NCBI GenBank assembly: GCA_907165065.1
Contig: OU015527.1
Span: forward strand, 18,675,686-18,739,685
Direction: 5' to 3'
Source: Caprimulgus europaeus
Lineage: Eukaryota; Chordata; Aves; Caprimulgiformes; Caprimulgidae
Length of the DNA stretch: 64,000 bases
The notes under the pieces are model-generated. The model was not told the DNA's origin, searched no databases, and saw nothing but the letters and a program-made list of their open reading frames with translations. Made by a program: the position numbers and the translations under genes. Positions 41,341 to 55,000 of this stretch are shown here, in pieces (position 1 is the first letter of the stretch; each line of letters starts with the position of its first letter).

Positions 41341-44120
41341 CTGTCCTTATCCACCGCTGAGAAGAAAAAATGTAGGTTCTTCTATAGCATGTCCATACAG
41401 GTATCTATTGCATGCATGTGCAGACATGTGTATGGCTAAGCCACAGTTTTTTGCACTGCAAAACCCAGGTTGGTCTCTATTCTGCAGTTTTTCCAGGTTC
41501 TACAGACACCTCTAATCCATCTATATGTAAGTTTAAGTTCATGCCTATACAGGAAGGATGGTAAACTCCTTTCAGGCCTCTTCATGGCCTCTTCAGGTCT
41601 CTTTCAGGCCACATGATTTTATTTTGTCTTTTCTTGGAGCACTATTGCTGACTGTCAAAAAAGATAACGTAAAAGCTAGCTCTGTGTTCCAACACCCTCA
41701 GGATTTCTTATCAGTTTCCCAAATATATCTAGAATAATTATTTTCCTTCCTCCTGTATGCTGCTTGCCAGTGTACAGGCAAAACATCTATCAGTCAAAGT
41801 GGGAAAGGAAGTGGCTGTGCAGACGTCAGAAACAAAGAATAATGTTTTCTTCAGGAAGCAGATGGCTTGAGTGAGTATTTATAGCTGTCCATATATGTTA
41901 GACAAAAGCAGCCCACGTTACAAAATCTGGAGTATCTGGAAAACTGATGGTGCATTATTAAATGTCTGCAAGGAGGATGGATGGTGAATGCTCTGTAGGT
42001 AGCACCCCTTCTTTATCTGAAAGAGGTTGTGTGGCATGTTAAGAACCTACCTGATTTCTCTGGCTGCAGTCTCTGATAGTTTGGTCAAATTTATGTATTG
42101 ACTATTATATATAACAAAAAAAAGATGAGTAAAAATAGTGGGCAGTAGGTCTGGTGAATGCAAGAAGGTGATACGTCAGTGATATTGTGCAGAGGCAGAG
42201 GATGAACTGCAGGTTAACCAGTGCTTGGGCTTTTTCACTTGGGCAATTTACACTCACCATAGTTCTGTGTTTGACAGATATTTTGGTTACAGGGCATGTG
42301 CTATACTTACTTCTCATGCACAATTGTGTACTTATCTGCAACCTCAAAATGCATTTATGAACAGAGAAACAAGGTTATACAAAAGCTAATTGTGCAACAG
42401 GTTATACTTGGGTACAGTCAATGTTTCTGAACTTACAATAGGAAATGCAATACAATTTGAGAAATTATTCCTATTAAGGTCACCGAGAAACCATTTCATG
42501 ACAGACAATTAAGCCCTGCTCTTTGATGCAGGGACTAGATTTTTAGCAGACCTTTCTGTCAAATTTTCATCAAGTAGGTTTTTAAAAGGCTAAGAAATAT
42601 TTCAAGATTACTAGGAGCTGAATCTTAGTCTAGATGGAAACAATAGTTGTCTCACCATGAGATCCATTCACTAATCCATTAATTCATACCTAGCATATGA
42701 TGTGCTGACATTTTTACTTTGACTGTGCTGCATGGCCATATTCTGACTTTGCTGTAATGGTAGGTGATGAAATATGCAGTAAATCAGCTCTCAGAGAATG
42801 TGTTTATGAGACAGTAACCATTTTGTTATAAATAAATGGATGTTGGAGTATTTTTTTTTACTGTTATGCTGTCAATTGTATTTTGTCATGCCATTGATCT
42901 TATGTCAGCTTGATGTTATGAAAAGGTTTCTGAATGACAGTTACAGTGAAATGAATATTAAATCAAAACTGTTTGTCTAACCTATCTCCCTCACATACCA
43001 ACTATGCTGACTATACTTATTTTACTCATTAGTAAACCAATATATTTGTCCTCTAATATGGAGACTGAAAGGCAAATAAATAAAATATTACTAAAATGCT
43101 GCTCTACTAGTGCAGGACAAAGCATAGCCCACCATCCTGCTGATGAAATAAAGTACCATACTTGCAGTTTTGATACTGCAAGTATCCATATGCTGCCCAT
43201 CTCAAATTCCTGAAACAAACAAATGAATCAGACAACCATGAAAAAACAAGGCTCCTTGCAAGTATCTTCCATTCTTCAAAAAAGAAGAGGCAGAGGTTAC
43301 AAGAAACTGGGAATTTACTGCTCTCCACCACCCTATTTATCAGCTTTGGTACAGAACTACAGGACAAACACAGAGAGGTCTTATTCTGACATCTTTGGTG
43401 GTAACAGAACATGAAAAGCCATTCCTTTTATCTGTGGTGTCCACAGATACAGTTTTACCAGGATATGCATTGGTTCACTAGCAAATTACTTCTTTCTTTT
43501 GATCAAAAATTTCTGAGTGGGCAGGGGAGAACCTTTTCTGCCAAGGGTTTGTGCTCCTGTCAAAAGCTTTGGCCAACTGGTAATTTTCTGATGTTTGCTG
43601 GAAAATCTGTGATCAGCTCTTCTGCCTCTGCAAAATGCTTATGCTTCACTGACAGAAGCCTGACTTAGACTCGTGCCAGGAGGGATCTGCCTGGAGGATT
43701 ATAAACCAAACAGGAGTTATGGCACCTGGATTCTATAGCTGCTAAGGACACAAATATGCAGTGCACACACTTCATCCAGCTGAAGATCACAGAATCAGCA
43801 TTTCTCTAACAGGAATGACATCAGAGTGCATCATGTGTAGGCTTTGGGGCCCTAGGCAGGAAAGAAACTACAAATTAGGAACAATAACATCAGCAGTTTA
43901 TACAACATGAGTTCACCTTCTCCACCAATAAAATCCTCCAGACACTACTTTTCACACTTACATCAAGTTGACCTCTCTTTTGCACTAGCTAGCCCTGAAA
44001 CTGCTTTCTGCTCCAACCTGCTCAGGAATTGTGGACAGCCATATGAACAGCATATGTAGCTCTTACTCCCAATACCCAGCCCTCTCCAGCTGTATTCAGT
44101 TATCCAATTATCTGGGATGG
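41341..44120. other. Intergenic AT-rich sequence between the repeat copies
   Basis: No gene, RNA or known mobile element recognised. Frames of up to 101 codons around 42991-43412 overlap on both strands and have no recognisable motif. Confidence 0.55.
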
Positions 44121-44508
44121 GAGTCTTTGACACAATATCAATTACCTAGTGGATATCTTTAACCACAGACCCCAGACATCTTCTGGCATCCCAATCCTAT
44201 CTCATTTAGTAATCTCTATTGCCCTATGATACTGGCATAATTTGATTCACCATGTTCTATATGAAGATATACTCTGCAGAAATCACTACCCAGCAGAGAG
44301 CAGGTAACTTTTAAATCCTTGGTCTCCAGAACAGGCAGTTTCTTTCTTCCAGGATTTGACAATACTTACACCTTGGTCTGTTTCAGTTTTTTTTTACAGA
44401 AGTTCAGTTTTATCCCCTGCTTCAGCCAGACACTACAGATACCCGTAGCTGACTTTACACATCTCCAGTCAGTCAAGATGACTCCGCAGGGCTGCTGCTT
44501 CTGCTATT
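44121..44508. repeat. Direct repeat, copy B (0.4 kb), partner at 39489-39892
   Basis: Same block and orientation as copy A, with about four differences over the main 290 bp. It lacks the decamer triplication and has a few extra bases (CAGTCAAGATGACTCC instead of CAGTCTACTCC) near its end. It sits about 1 kb beyond the predicted SNCAIP polyadenylation site. Peptides encoded in the two copies look alike, but the T-run length differs by one base and shifts the frame, so coding is unlikely. Confidence 0.93.
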
Positions 44509-45519
44509 CACATGATCGCAGTCAACACTTTTCACACTCTCAAAAATGCAAATTACCTACTTGTTTTAATCCCATCTACCAGACACAGGATTTTTCCTTA
44601 TTATGCTCTTTCAGCACATATGTCTCTTCTCACTTTGCATTCAGATTTTTCATACATACACAGATGACAGGAGGCCTAGTTAGAGGTATTGCTGTTCCTG
44701 GCTGAGAGATATTTTTGGAAGTTTGGTTGTTTCTTTAAACAACACAACTCAGGTCAGCTAGAGTGCTAGGTTTATTACTTTAGCCCAAAAATCAAAGTCT
44801 TGCCAAGTGACAGATAAGAACTATGGAAAGAAACTCAGAATTTCATATCTGTAAGTGCACACTTTTATTATTTCTATTTGTAAGGTTTTTGCTGATCTCT
44901 CAATTGGCTCAATTTTATCCAGTAGTCCTTTGTGCTTATCCAAAGACTATAAGCAGGATGCCTGGGGTATTAAGTCATCCTGGTCCATGGCAGCTGTGCC
45001 GCCAAACATGGCATCATTCTGAAAAAGTGCCTCAGAGAAAGACATTTATCTCACTTAATTACACACATCCAAATACTAGGTAACTCTTCCAAGAGCTCTA
45101 TTACCTCAACTTTCTCTGTAGTAAGTGGGAAGGGACTGGTACTCCTATAAATAACTGTAATATGTAGGATGAATCACATTCAGGAAGTCCCTCTCTCTTC
45201 TCATTGTCCAGAAAGGAAGCCCAATTATCAAGATGAACACAGCAAAAACCAGTCAAGAGAAACTACTTAGAAAGCAACTCCTTTGTACTTAATAAACTCC
45301 TCTTGAGTGTCCACATTATTTACTTACTAGTTCTGCAATTGCAGTAATTTAATTTGCATAATCTTGTAATTTTTTTATATCCATGCCCATTGCAGGGAGA
45401 TTGGAACTAGATTATTCTGGTACTGGACACTGTCTCATTACAAGATGAACACCAAAAAGCCCAAATAAAACCCTTAAAGCTCAACAGATGAAACAGTGAA
45501 GTATGTGAAGTATCTGCAC
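44509..45519. other. Intergenic sequence just past the SNCAIP 3' end
   Basis: AT-rich sequence without a recognised gene or repeat. Further AATAAA words on the minus strand (about 44863-44868 and 44769) could serve as distal polyadenylation signals for a longer SNCAIP 3'UTR. Confidence 0.5.
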
Positions 45520-46086
45520 TCAGTGTGTCCTATTAACACTGTCTTTATTTCCTTTTTACAAAAAATAGAAATAACAACAGACAAAACATACCCAAGAATA
45601 CTTTTGCCTTGGTCTCGAGGAACTGAGCAGGCAGAGTCCTGGCTGAAATTCTGACAGTATATGCCACTGTCAAAGGGAAATGAAGATAAATGACAATATA
45701 CCCATGCAAGACACAAAATACAAAATGTGTTCTGTGGCCCAACAAACATTTTGGAGGTTGCCTGTGTCACAACAATTTTCAAACTGTTACTTTTGTTCAC
45801 CCATGCCTTTCCACAGCACAGCTTACAAACAAGTTACATATACACATATATCATAAAAAAGTTTTGTATATGGTCTAAATGCTACAAATTAAGGCATCCT
45901 AACAGCTGCTGGTTTGCTGGTGATGGGTATGTCTCATATTAGTGTTTCAAAAGGATATATTTCAGTTATTTTAAACAAAGTGAGACATCATGAATTGTAG
46001 TTTAGAGGAAGAATTCCTGCAGCTCTGGCTCTTCAGTATTCTTTTGACTGTTCGATTTCCAGCTTTTCCTATTGATGTCATCATGC
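45520..46086 (-). other. SNCAIP: SNCAIP terminal exon: two codons (Ala, stop) plus 3'UTR
   Basis: On the minus strand a long pyrimidine tract (about 46115-46090) ends in CAG at 46089-46087, a strong splice acceptor. The next six bases, 46086-46081, are GCA TGA. Joined to the phase-0 donor at 52399, the protein ends K-N-K-P-A-stop; human synphilin-1 ends K-N-K-A-A, so length and final residue match. The rest of the exon, down to about 45520, is 3'UTR with AATAAA at 45549-45544. The acceptor, phase and stop are read directly. That the exon is used in vivo is inference, strengthened by the match to the human C-terminus. Confidence 0.8.
45544..45549 (-). terminator. SNCAIP: Putative SNCAIP polyadenylation signal AATAAA
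   Basis: On the minus strand this is the first canonical AATAAA after the predicted SNCAIP stop codon, giving a 3'UTR of about 0.55 kb, with cleavage expected roughly 10-30 bases further (about 45515-45535) before a TG-rich stretch. A weaker or more distal signal may also be used. Confidence 0.6.
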
Positions 46087-49000
46087 CTGCAAAGAAAAAG
46101 AAGAAAATTACTCCAGCACTATAACAATAAGGAGGGATTTGCCTTGTGTTTGTTTACCATGTTTTATTCCATTTGCATGTGCTAAATTCTGAATTTAACT
46201 TGCTCTCTGGGCTTATTTCTCTAGATGTGTACTACACAAAATGCTTCTCAATACTGTGTATTCTTACTAACTTTCTTGTAGTTCCTATACTGAAATAAAA
46301 ACTGGAAAGCAATGGGATGACAAGCAGCTTTTTAAGTCACAGCATTAATTAGTACACTGCCATAATGTTAATAATGGACAGAACATCCAAAAATTCCTCA
46401 CGTCTTAGGGAAAAGTACCATAATGATAAAAAGACCCATACAACAAACAGTAGATACACCATTTTTTTCTGACTCCACTGGTAAGGGAATAATCTGGTCC
46501 GCATTAATAATCATCAGAGAGAAACAAAACACTTTTGGAGAGTGATTCATTGGACTTACTTTATGTGTCCACTTAAGTGGAAGATGGTGGCAAAGGCCAC
46601 AGGAAAAATGACAAGCAGTAATTTTTTTTATGACATGGGGCCTGTATCTCTTTTAACATTATAATTCTAGGTAAAATCTCAATTAAAATAATTAAGATTT
46701 TATTAGATACACAGACAAGGATAATTTCTCTATAGCGTGTCTTCATTTCCACACTAGGTAAATTTGAATTTTTATTTCTTTTTAAAGAATATAAAGTCTA
46801 TCTATCTATTGTGTAAGAGACTCAAATTATAGCTTGCCAATTAAAGTAGAAAAATTAAACACTAAATATTTGTAACACTCACTTTCTTCAGTTCCTTTCA
46901 CATGTCCCAAGTATGTCCCTCGTCTCTTCAATTAACCTTCCAGCTGAAGGATTTCTGATTAAGCATCCAGTCCACAGCAATTTTCAAACAGGTTAAAAAG
47001 CTCTTTTTAGTTATTACTACTGAACAGTAAAAATCCTGCAATACACTCATGACTAGCTGGTTTGTTGCTGCAAAGGACAAATACTAGCAGGAGGTTAAAA
47101 ACCTGCAGCAAAGGGCAAGAGCATGTATATTAAAAGTTTGCCTTAAATTCACATATTTGTGAGCCTGATTCCTGTAAACCAGAATAGCTTCATTCCAGTC
47201 TACAATTGCCATAAAGAACCAAGTATCTCCAAGAGACTGATCCTTAGGATGCTTAGCTGTGGATCCTAAAAAGAGGGCATGAGGGAACCTTTTATTTTAA
47301 AATTCCGTTCATTCATCTAAATTACTGTTGCTACCTACCCAAAGCAGGGGCAAAAGACACAGAAATTAACTAGAGGAGGTAGGGCTGAGTTTGAGGATGT
47401 AAAAGAGGAGCAATTTTTGCCATGATTACTTTTGGGCATTTAACATCCATTGCTGTTATCAACAGTAGGTTTCGCGTTAACCACGGAGCTTTACTAAAGG
47501 AAGCTTGCTAAGGCTAAGATAATTTGCATCAATTAACTATTACATTAGCTTAGACTTCCAGAGCTGAAAGACCCTGTGGGCAAGTCCCCAAGGTAGAGGC
47601 TCACCAGGCACACAAAAGACCTCATTTTGCAGCTCTACAGTTGCACTGTGACCTCAAAGGGGATCATTTTTAGCTAATGCAGATGTCTCTATGTGACAGT
47701 GCTGACCAGACATGCCTTTTACAACTGCACCTGCTGACCTGAAGGAAATGTATTACCAGTACTACTAATTACTAGCCAGATTTCTAATATCTTCTGGTGC
47801 CTGTGTCACCACAGAAATACTCAGTATTGCCCTATGCAACAGAGACTGATGCACGATCATAGCAGTTCACAGCAGAAACACTGTAAATTGTCTGGGACGA
47901 GGCCTAAATTACTTTCATATTGATTTAATACTGTACTAGTTTGAATTGTAACCATTTTATTGAACAGAGAAGAATTGTTTTTGTAGAGTATATATCTGAA
48001 GTTGCAATTTATCCAGTAGTAGGTTTGTCAGTGGGATATCTGTTAGGTTACAACCACTTACTATTTTAGAAGCACACCCAGTTTACTATCTGACAGAAAC
48101 CTGATGGTAGATTCTGCTCATTTCCCCCAGTGTATGAAGCAATTTCTGCTGTTCATAGCTGCAGCTGATACAGGGTTGTTTTACACTGATATGGTGAGTT
48201 AGTGCTTATTTTAATGTACTGCAGATCTCAGATGATTTTAAGTGTGGGAAAGAACTGTTCATTGGCATATGTGTAAGATGGAAAAAACTATAAGCATTTT
48301 CTTGGAGCTGTAATATGCAAGAAACTAGCCAATCCTTCTAAACAGGAAAAAAATATCCCAACCCATCCTGCACATCTGAAATTTACTCCAGGGCCTTAAG
48401 AGAAATCAAGTGTATCAAATTTTGAAAGGACATTGGAAAATGTAATACAATCCTCTACTGTTAGGCTGTGACCAATTTGAAAAAGTAAACTACAAAGCCT
48501 TGGTGTACTTGGATATTTTGCATGAAAAAAAAATATAACAAATTAAATAGACAGAAGCTGAAGAAGCCAGAAACTGGTGGACAGGAATGTTACCTGATGG
48601 AAGGTAGATTTTATCTGATGACTTCACATTTCAGGAGATGCTAATAGACTCCCTACATAGGAGTCTAGAAGTAAAATGGGTTTGGGACTGTGTCCAGGAA
48701 TATAATCCCCCAATATAAGCATCTACAAAGGTTTAAAACACCAAAGACTGCACTGCTTTCCAAAAAGGTTCTTTTTCAAAATAGCTCTGAAATGGTAATT
48801 ACACAGCCTTCCCAAATCATCCAGGGAAAATTCCTTTTCCAGGGGTTTGTAGTGCATGTGATGGTGATGTCCTATTATTTACATTTCACAGGCTACAGGG
48901 CAGCATGCAGTGGACTAACGACAGGCATCGATTTTGCCACTGAAAAATCACAACGCACACTAAAAGGCATCACAAAAGCTGGCTCAGAAGCTCTGAGAGC

Positions 49001-52000
49001 CTTCGAATCTGCATTCTGATTTCGGAAAAACACAAGACATCTTCTATTCTTATGTGATTTTTCGGAATCTCATGCCATAGACTCTGGCACACAATTTGCC
49101 CACTTCTGTCCTAAATTGTGGGTACAATTAACAGCCTCTGCTCCTTGGTTTTCCACATGCCCCACCACCACGGGGACAGCTTCAGGACATGGTGCTTAGA
49201 TCAGCAGTGCCTGCAAAGACAGACAGAAGTTCAGGTCCAACCTTCACCCTCTGGGCAGGTGACTCTGCAGCAGCAGCCAGACCTTCCCTGTCTCTCGGTG
49301 CTGCTGGGAAATGCCATGCTGCCAGGCATTTCTCACACAGGAGCTTTACCCAAGGCAATACTGAATTACAATAGCTTGCTATATCCGGGAGACAGCTGTA
49401 GCATAAGGACGAGATTAATGATTTTAATTACTCCATGGTCTGGACAGGCAGCTGGGTGTTTTGACTGGAGGCTGCCCACTGATGCTCCCTCAAAAGACTG
49501 CTGTCCAAGGAGTTTCTGCACTGGAGTTTTCCTCTTTGTTTTCAGGAGACAATGAAGCCTCTTGGAAACCTTACAGTTATGTTTCTGCTTTTACATACAC
49601 TGTGCCAATGACTTCAGAACAAGACTCCCTTTTCGATTACAGAAATTGAGTTCTTAAGTATGGGAAGGTCCTGGCATTAGAAAACAAGCAAACAACAACA
49701 AAAAAATTATTAGCTATTTAGAAAAGAGTAACTTGAAAGTAATTAAGGTTCCTGGACTGCAGAATGACAAATTATAATTTTCCCAGAAGTTATCTTCAAA
49801 TGTACAGTGTTGGTGTGAATAGCAATCATTTCCAGGCCTAATGAAATTATTTACATCTCAGTTTAACAGAAAAAAAATATCATCACAAGAATTTGAGAGT
49901 GTTGAGTCAAATAAAAATGACAGGCAATTGTTACAAAGCATTTGCTTATAAAATAAATACATATTCTGTCAAATGTTGTTTTTTTCCACCATGTCTTTAT
50001 GGACCTTGAAGCACTGGTCTCTATCTGCCTGAATAGTCCTGATGGAACATGTCTAAATTAAGCAGTTTGAACACAGTCAAAGTTATCAGACTTTTAAAGA
50101 AGAAATTTAGCTTCAAAGCCTGAGGGAGAGTAAGAAAAATGTGCGAAAATAAGAGAGCACTGGTCCTGAAGTACAGCATTCTGCCTCATGTTCTCTCTAC
50201 TCTCCATTTAGAGATGAACTCTGTGGTGTTTTTGCTCTCTTCATGAGAGGAAATTTAATTTCCATTCTCATCTGGTACTTGACTTTCATTCAACAGAGGC
50301 TGAATACTCAGCCAAAGTGTGCTATACTCCCTGGTGGATTTATGAGTATGAATACTTTCTATACTGGCTTCGAACTGAAGTCCTGTATCCAGTTCAATGA
50401 TGACATCAGCACAAATCCATCATAAATTTCTGCTTTTCTAGGAATTTAGATCTTAATCTGTTAATCTATTTCCCTTCTTGTACATTAATTCCAGTATTTC
50501 AGTCATCAATAATGTTAGCAAACACATGCAATTTGAGAAAACAAAGTAACAGAGATGTTAAACATCACCATACATAAGCACATACCAAGCACAGTTACAC
50601 AGAAGTTCTTCATTCAACGTGCTAGAGGAAAGACTGGTGTAGCTGAAGTAAGGACCCTAAGGAAGTACAACATCATATCAGTTAAAAGCATGCACTGAGC
50701 TTACCACATGCGTGACATGGAAGTTTATCAAAACATGCAGTCAAGCGGCCACAATAACTTTTTAACAGATTTCTTTTTGAGTTAGTAACTGATGCCGAAT
50801 CTGATACCTCTGTGAGATGTGTGCTGTGGTCCTTTGGGTTGGTATGAAAGTGTGTTCTTTGCACAGTTTTCATGTTGGCAACAATGGCATGCAAACATGG
50901 CCTTTTCACAGACAACGTGCTTTACAGTGCAAGTGTCAATACTCTTAGAATTACCTCATCCAACTCTGCAAATTTCTTAGGAAACTATGAAAACTGCTCA
51001 TGACCTTGCAATCTATCAGAACACCTTTGAAGACGGACTGTCTTTTCCTTTGACACTATAAAATCTGAATCACTCTTTTAGGGGGAAAAAAAAAGCGCCA
51101 TTGTATTATGAAAATACTTGTATTTTTAACTGGCTGTTTGACTAGATGGAGCACATCTTTATAGGCTCAAATCAGTAGCTGATACAGTGATTCTGAGTAG
51201 ACTTTAACAAATGCAGTCCCATTTCAATTTGGCCTGTTAGATCTCCTTTGAATTTTTCTTTTAATTTCATTTTTTGCTATAGCGCCACTGTTCTAGCAGT
51301 ACCCATTAACATGGACTGCTCACTGTTTCCCATTTCTCTTTCCACTGTTTCTTTTCCATACTCATTTTGCCTACTATATGCCTAAGATTTTCCTGTTTTT
51401 CTCCCATTATCTTGTCATACTTTTTAAAGTATATAATTCACTATTCCCTCTCCTCTTGGCCTGCTTTATGTTCTGTTTTTCATCTTGAAATTATTCCTTT
51501 GCCTCATGTCTTTCTACCCACCCCTTCCCTCCTACCTTGTCTTTCACAGAGGATTAAATCAACTGCCATTCCCTCTCACTCTACTCTTTATTGTATCTCC
51601 AGATGCTCACACTTCTCTCTGCTACACAAACAGCACGCTCACAGAACTTCCTACTTCTGTCTCCCTCATTCAGTACCTTTGAATACAATTCGAAGTATTT
51701 TGTCCTTTCTTTCAGACATGAGAGCCAGCCTCCTAACTGGAGACACCCCTCTTTCTGTTGGGATCCCAGAAAGGGCACTCTGTTGACTGCAGAGAGGAGA
51801 TGATCTGGTTCCTGCATGTTTTGCTACAGACCAACCATATGCTCTGCCATGAGAAGACTGTGTGCTGTCAGGAGAGTGTGGGCAAAGAAGGCTGGGTACT
51901 GACTGCTTCAACACCTAGGGGATGGCTGTAGTTCCTGCAGAAGCAGGAATGACCATTTCTGCTATTTTTCCTCTTTATAGTCTACCACTTACTTTTACCC

Positions 52001-55000
52001 TATTGGCCTCATCAGTCTTGGCTATAGGACAGGACAGGACTAGTCCTTCAGCTATTTACTCTTCTGAAATCCCATGGATTCAAGTGTGACATTCTCATTG
52101 TATGACCTGTCACTCAGAGCAACATCAAACACCATTTCCAGGTGAATCACACACATCTCTGTGCAAAGCTTTCAACACAGAATATGTGAGCCGTGTGCAC
52201 TAAGAGTATGGACTCTGTAAACAAGCAGTAACTGCCACTTCTTGGGAAAAACTTCCAAAATTAAAACATTGGATGGGCTTTCTACAGGTCAAATACAGGA
52301 AAGTATTTGTGAGCATCTTTTTGGTACAGAAAGGCAGGAAGAAGAAGCTGTCAAAGAGATGAGAAAAAAAAGGCCCTTCCTCCATTCAGTGCACTCACTG
52401 GCTTGTTTCTTCCTTTTGTGAGAGCTGCTGGATTTCCCTTGCTGTCGGCTGTCTTCCTTCCTAATGAGGTAAAAGGCAGCGTTGATGAGGTTTTGATCAG
52501 GTTTGCTGTTTGACAGTTGTTGTTGTTATTTTGGTTGCCACTCAGGGTTTCCATTATGGACCGAAAGGTTCCAAAAGGCCTTTTCAGCTGATCCCCCACT
52601 GGCTCTGCAGAGCCGGGTGGAGCCCGCATGAGTCCTTTGCCCCGGTCTTTATCCTTTTCCTCACTTAGTTCTGACTCTGCTAACTCCACCTGCACCACAG
52701 GCTCCTCAAAAGTTACTCGGAGTTTCAAATTTTGGGAGGTTCTGCGCTTTGAAGATGGAGACTTGAGAGCACTCTTAGGGCTGGTGGCAACCTTTTGAGC
52801 AGCGGCACTGTCTGTGCTGGATGGAGAGTTATCTCCACAAAACTGGCTCTGAGAGCCAATACCAGACTGATAAGGGGCTTCATTATCTGGATCACTGCTC
52901 TCTGAAGTAGGGGAAGGACTGTGGCCATCCACAGACTTAGAGACCCTGATACCAAAAGGGAAGCGTCGCCCTGCTGCAGAAGCATGTTTCTTAATCATCA
53001 GGTGCAAACCCTCTGTGCTCTCAATGCTCTCCACTATGGGCTGAGGCCTTGGTTTGTCAGTTCTTTTCACAAGAGTGTTCTTGTGATCCTCACAATTAGC
53101 TGAGTCTGTGTCAGACTCGCTGAGTGATCTCTGCATCAGTTGCCTCAGTCTGGCTAACTTCAGCTCCCTTTTCTCTGGCAAAATCTTCTTCACGTTCTTG
53201 GAGGATGCATGAGCGTCCTGAAATTCCAATGTCAGCTTTTCCTGCATACAGACGTTTTCAGAGATTTCCTTTCCCAACAACTGGCGCAAGATTTTATCTG
53301 AGTCCTCATCTTTTATCTTGGCTCGAGCACGACTAGAAGTTCCCAAGCTGCCAAGAATCTGAATCCCATCTTGGGTGTTCAATTTACTTTTTGGTGGAGA
53401 CAATTCATCTGCTTCAGACGGTTTCCACTGGGGTTTGCCAGAAGCAGGAGATGATGGTGAGCTTAAAGAAAAAAAAAGAGAAGGAAATACCACAGCCAAA
53501 TTAATGCACATATAAAATATGAAACTGCCATTTCCAGTGTATGTGTCTGCCTCAGTTTATTGTTACTTTTTCTCTCCATCGCTACTCACATGGAATTCAT
53601 TACTATGATGCCACAGCAAAGAATACAGAGAAGGATGCAACCCTGCTTCCATTCCTAATTAGGATTTGAGTCTCTTCACTTTCTCTTACAAAGGCAACTC
53701 TTTAAAATCAAAACTTAGAATGGTTATTTCAACGCCAAAGATGACTTTCCGAGGAAAACTTCAGAGAAACTACTGTTTCCTATTTGTGGGCACTGAAATG
53801 TTTTAAAAGGCAAAAAAGCCCTGCAAGGCCAAGTGCCTACTATACAACTCACATCATAATACAAAAGTAGCTTATTCTAAAAGCTGTGAAAGTACTAGCT
53901 CTCTGCATAGCAATGATTTAATAAATCTAAACTTCATCTGGTATTAATAATAGCCATATATGACCTCATAAAAAGTCAGGTCCATTTGCACTTAAAACCT
54001 TTTCAGATATGAAATACCGAAAAGCATGAGAAAGGAGACATGAATTTATTTCAATACTATTAGAATAATAAATTAAATTTAGAGCTCCAAATGTTATATA
54101 GTGAGGAAACAGCAATCTCAAGTAAGTCTGATTTTCAAAGAATGTAAATTACGGAGACCATTTATTTCCCTGTGATATATGCCAAAGCTCATTGTACTCC
54201 ACATTCTTATTTTAAACCATTTTTCCTCTAAGTAAGAGTAAGATGACAAAATTAAGGTTAGTGTGAAGCAGTGAATTAATAAATTTAATTTCTATTCTGA
54301 TGAGTCCATAGTTCTCACAATGTATTCTGTGCATATTCACATGTCTATACTAGCCACCTCATCTCCAATTAATTTTGCGCTTTTTCTCCTGTGGCAAACT
54401 GAAACAGACACTGAAGAATATGCATGTATCTACAACAGACATTTTCAGTAATAGGCATAGGTTTTCTTAGATCTGATACTGGCTCCTTGGATGATGATAA
54501 TATCTACAAGTCAGTTCTAACTGGAAGGAAAAATAGTAGCCAACTATGAAATAAAATTTTAAATATTTTAATCATTTTCAGACTTGGTCACTTAAATAAA
54601 AAGATGTTGAAACCTACCCTTTTACAGGAATAATGAATGATGAGAGATCTGCTCTCACCTGATCTTATCTGATACTGAAAGTAAAACAGTCCTGGTGCTC
54701 ACCAATACTCAGATGTGAGACCACTTGAAAAGACCAGTCAGCAAAAATCACAGAAACCAAATGAGCTGAAAGACAGCATTTGGTTGCTGTTGAGTTGGCA
54801 GACAAGGAAGACAAAGACCATGATTCTAAAAAAAAGGACAAAACAACCTTCCAGTGTGGTTTTCTACTTCAGCAGGAATTTGAAGTTTACAGCCCTTTCC
54901 TCACTAAAATTTCTTTACACAAATGCACCTCGAGTCCCAATGTCTTTGTTACCTACTTCGGTAACTTCGGCACTTCTCTGAAAAACTGACACATGAAATT

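Noticed and set aside
39489..44508. The two 0.4-kb direct repeats as the LTRs of a full-length endogenous retrovirus
   Set aside because: The copies lack TG...CA ends and a shared target duplication, and the 4.2 kb between them has no gag/pol-like sequence but does contain CR1 pieces.
45474..45942. Overlapping small frames on both strands at the SNCAIP 3' end
   Set aside because: They lie in or beside the predicted 3'UTR and have no homology.
54715..54989. Lys-rich plus-strand frames with ELADKEDKD, resembling ELAESELSEEKDKD of SNCAIP
   Set aside because: They are on the opposite strand from SNCAIP, the likeness is short and low-complexity, and there is no splice support.
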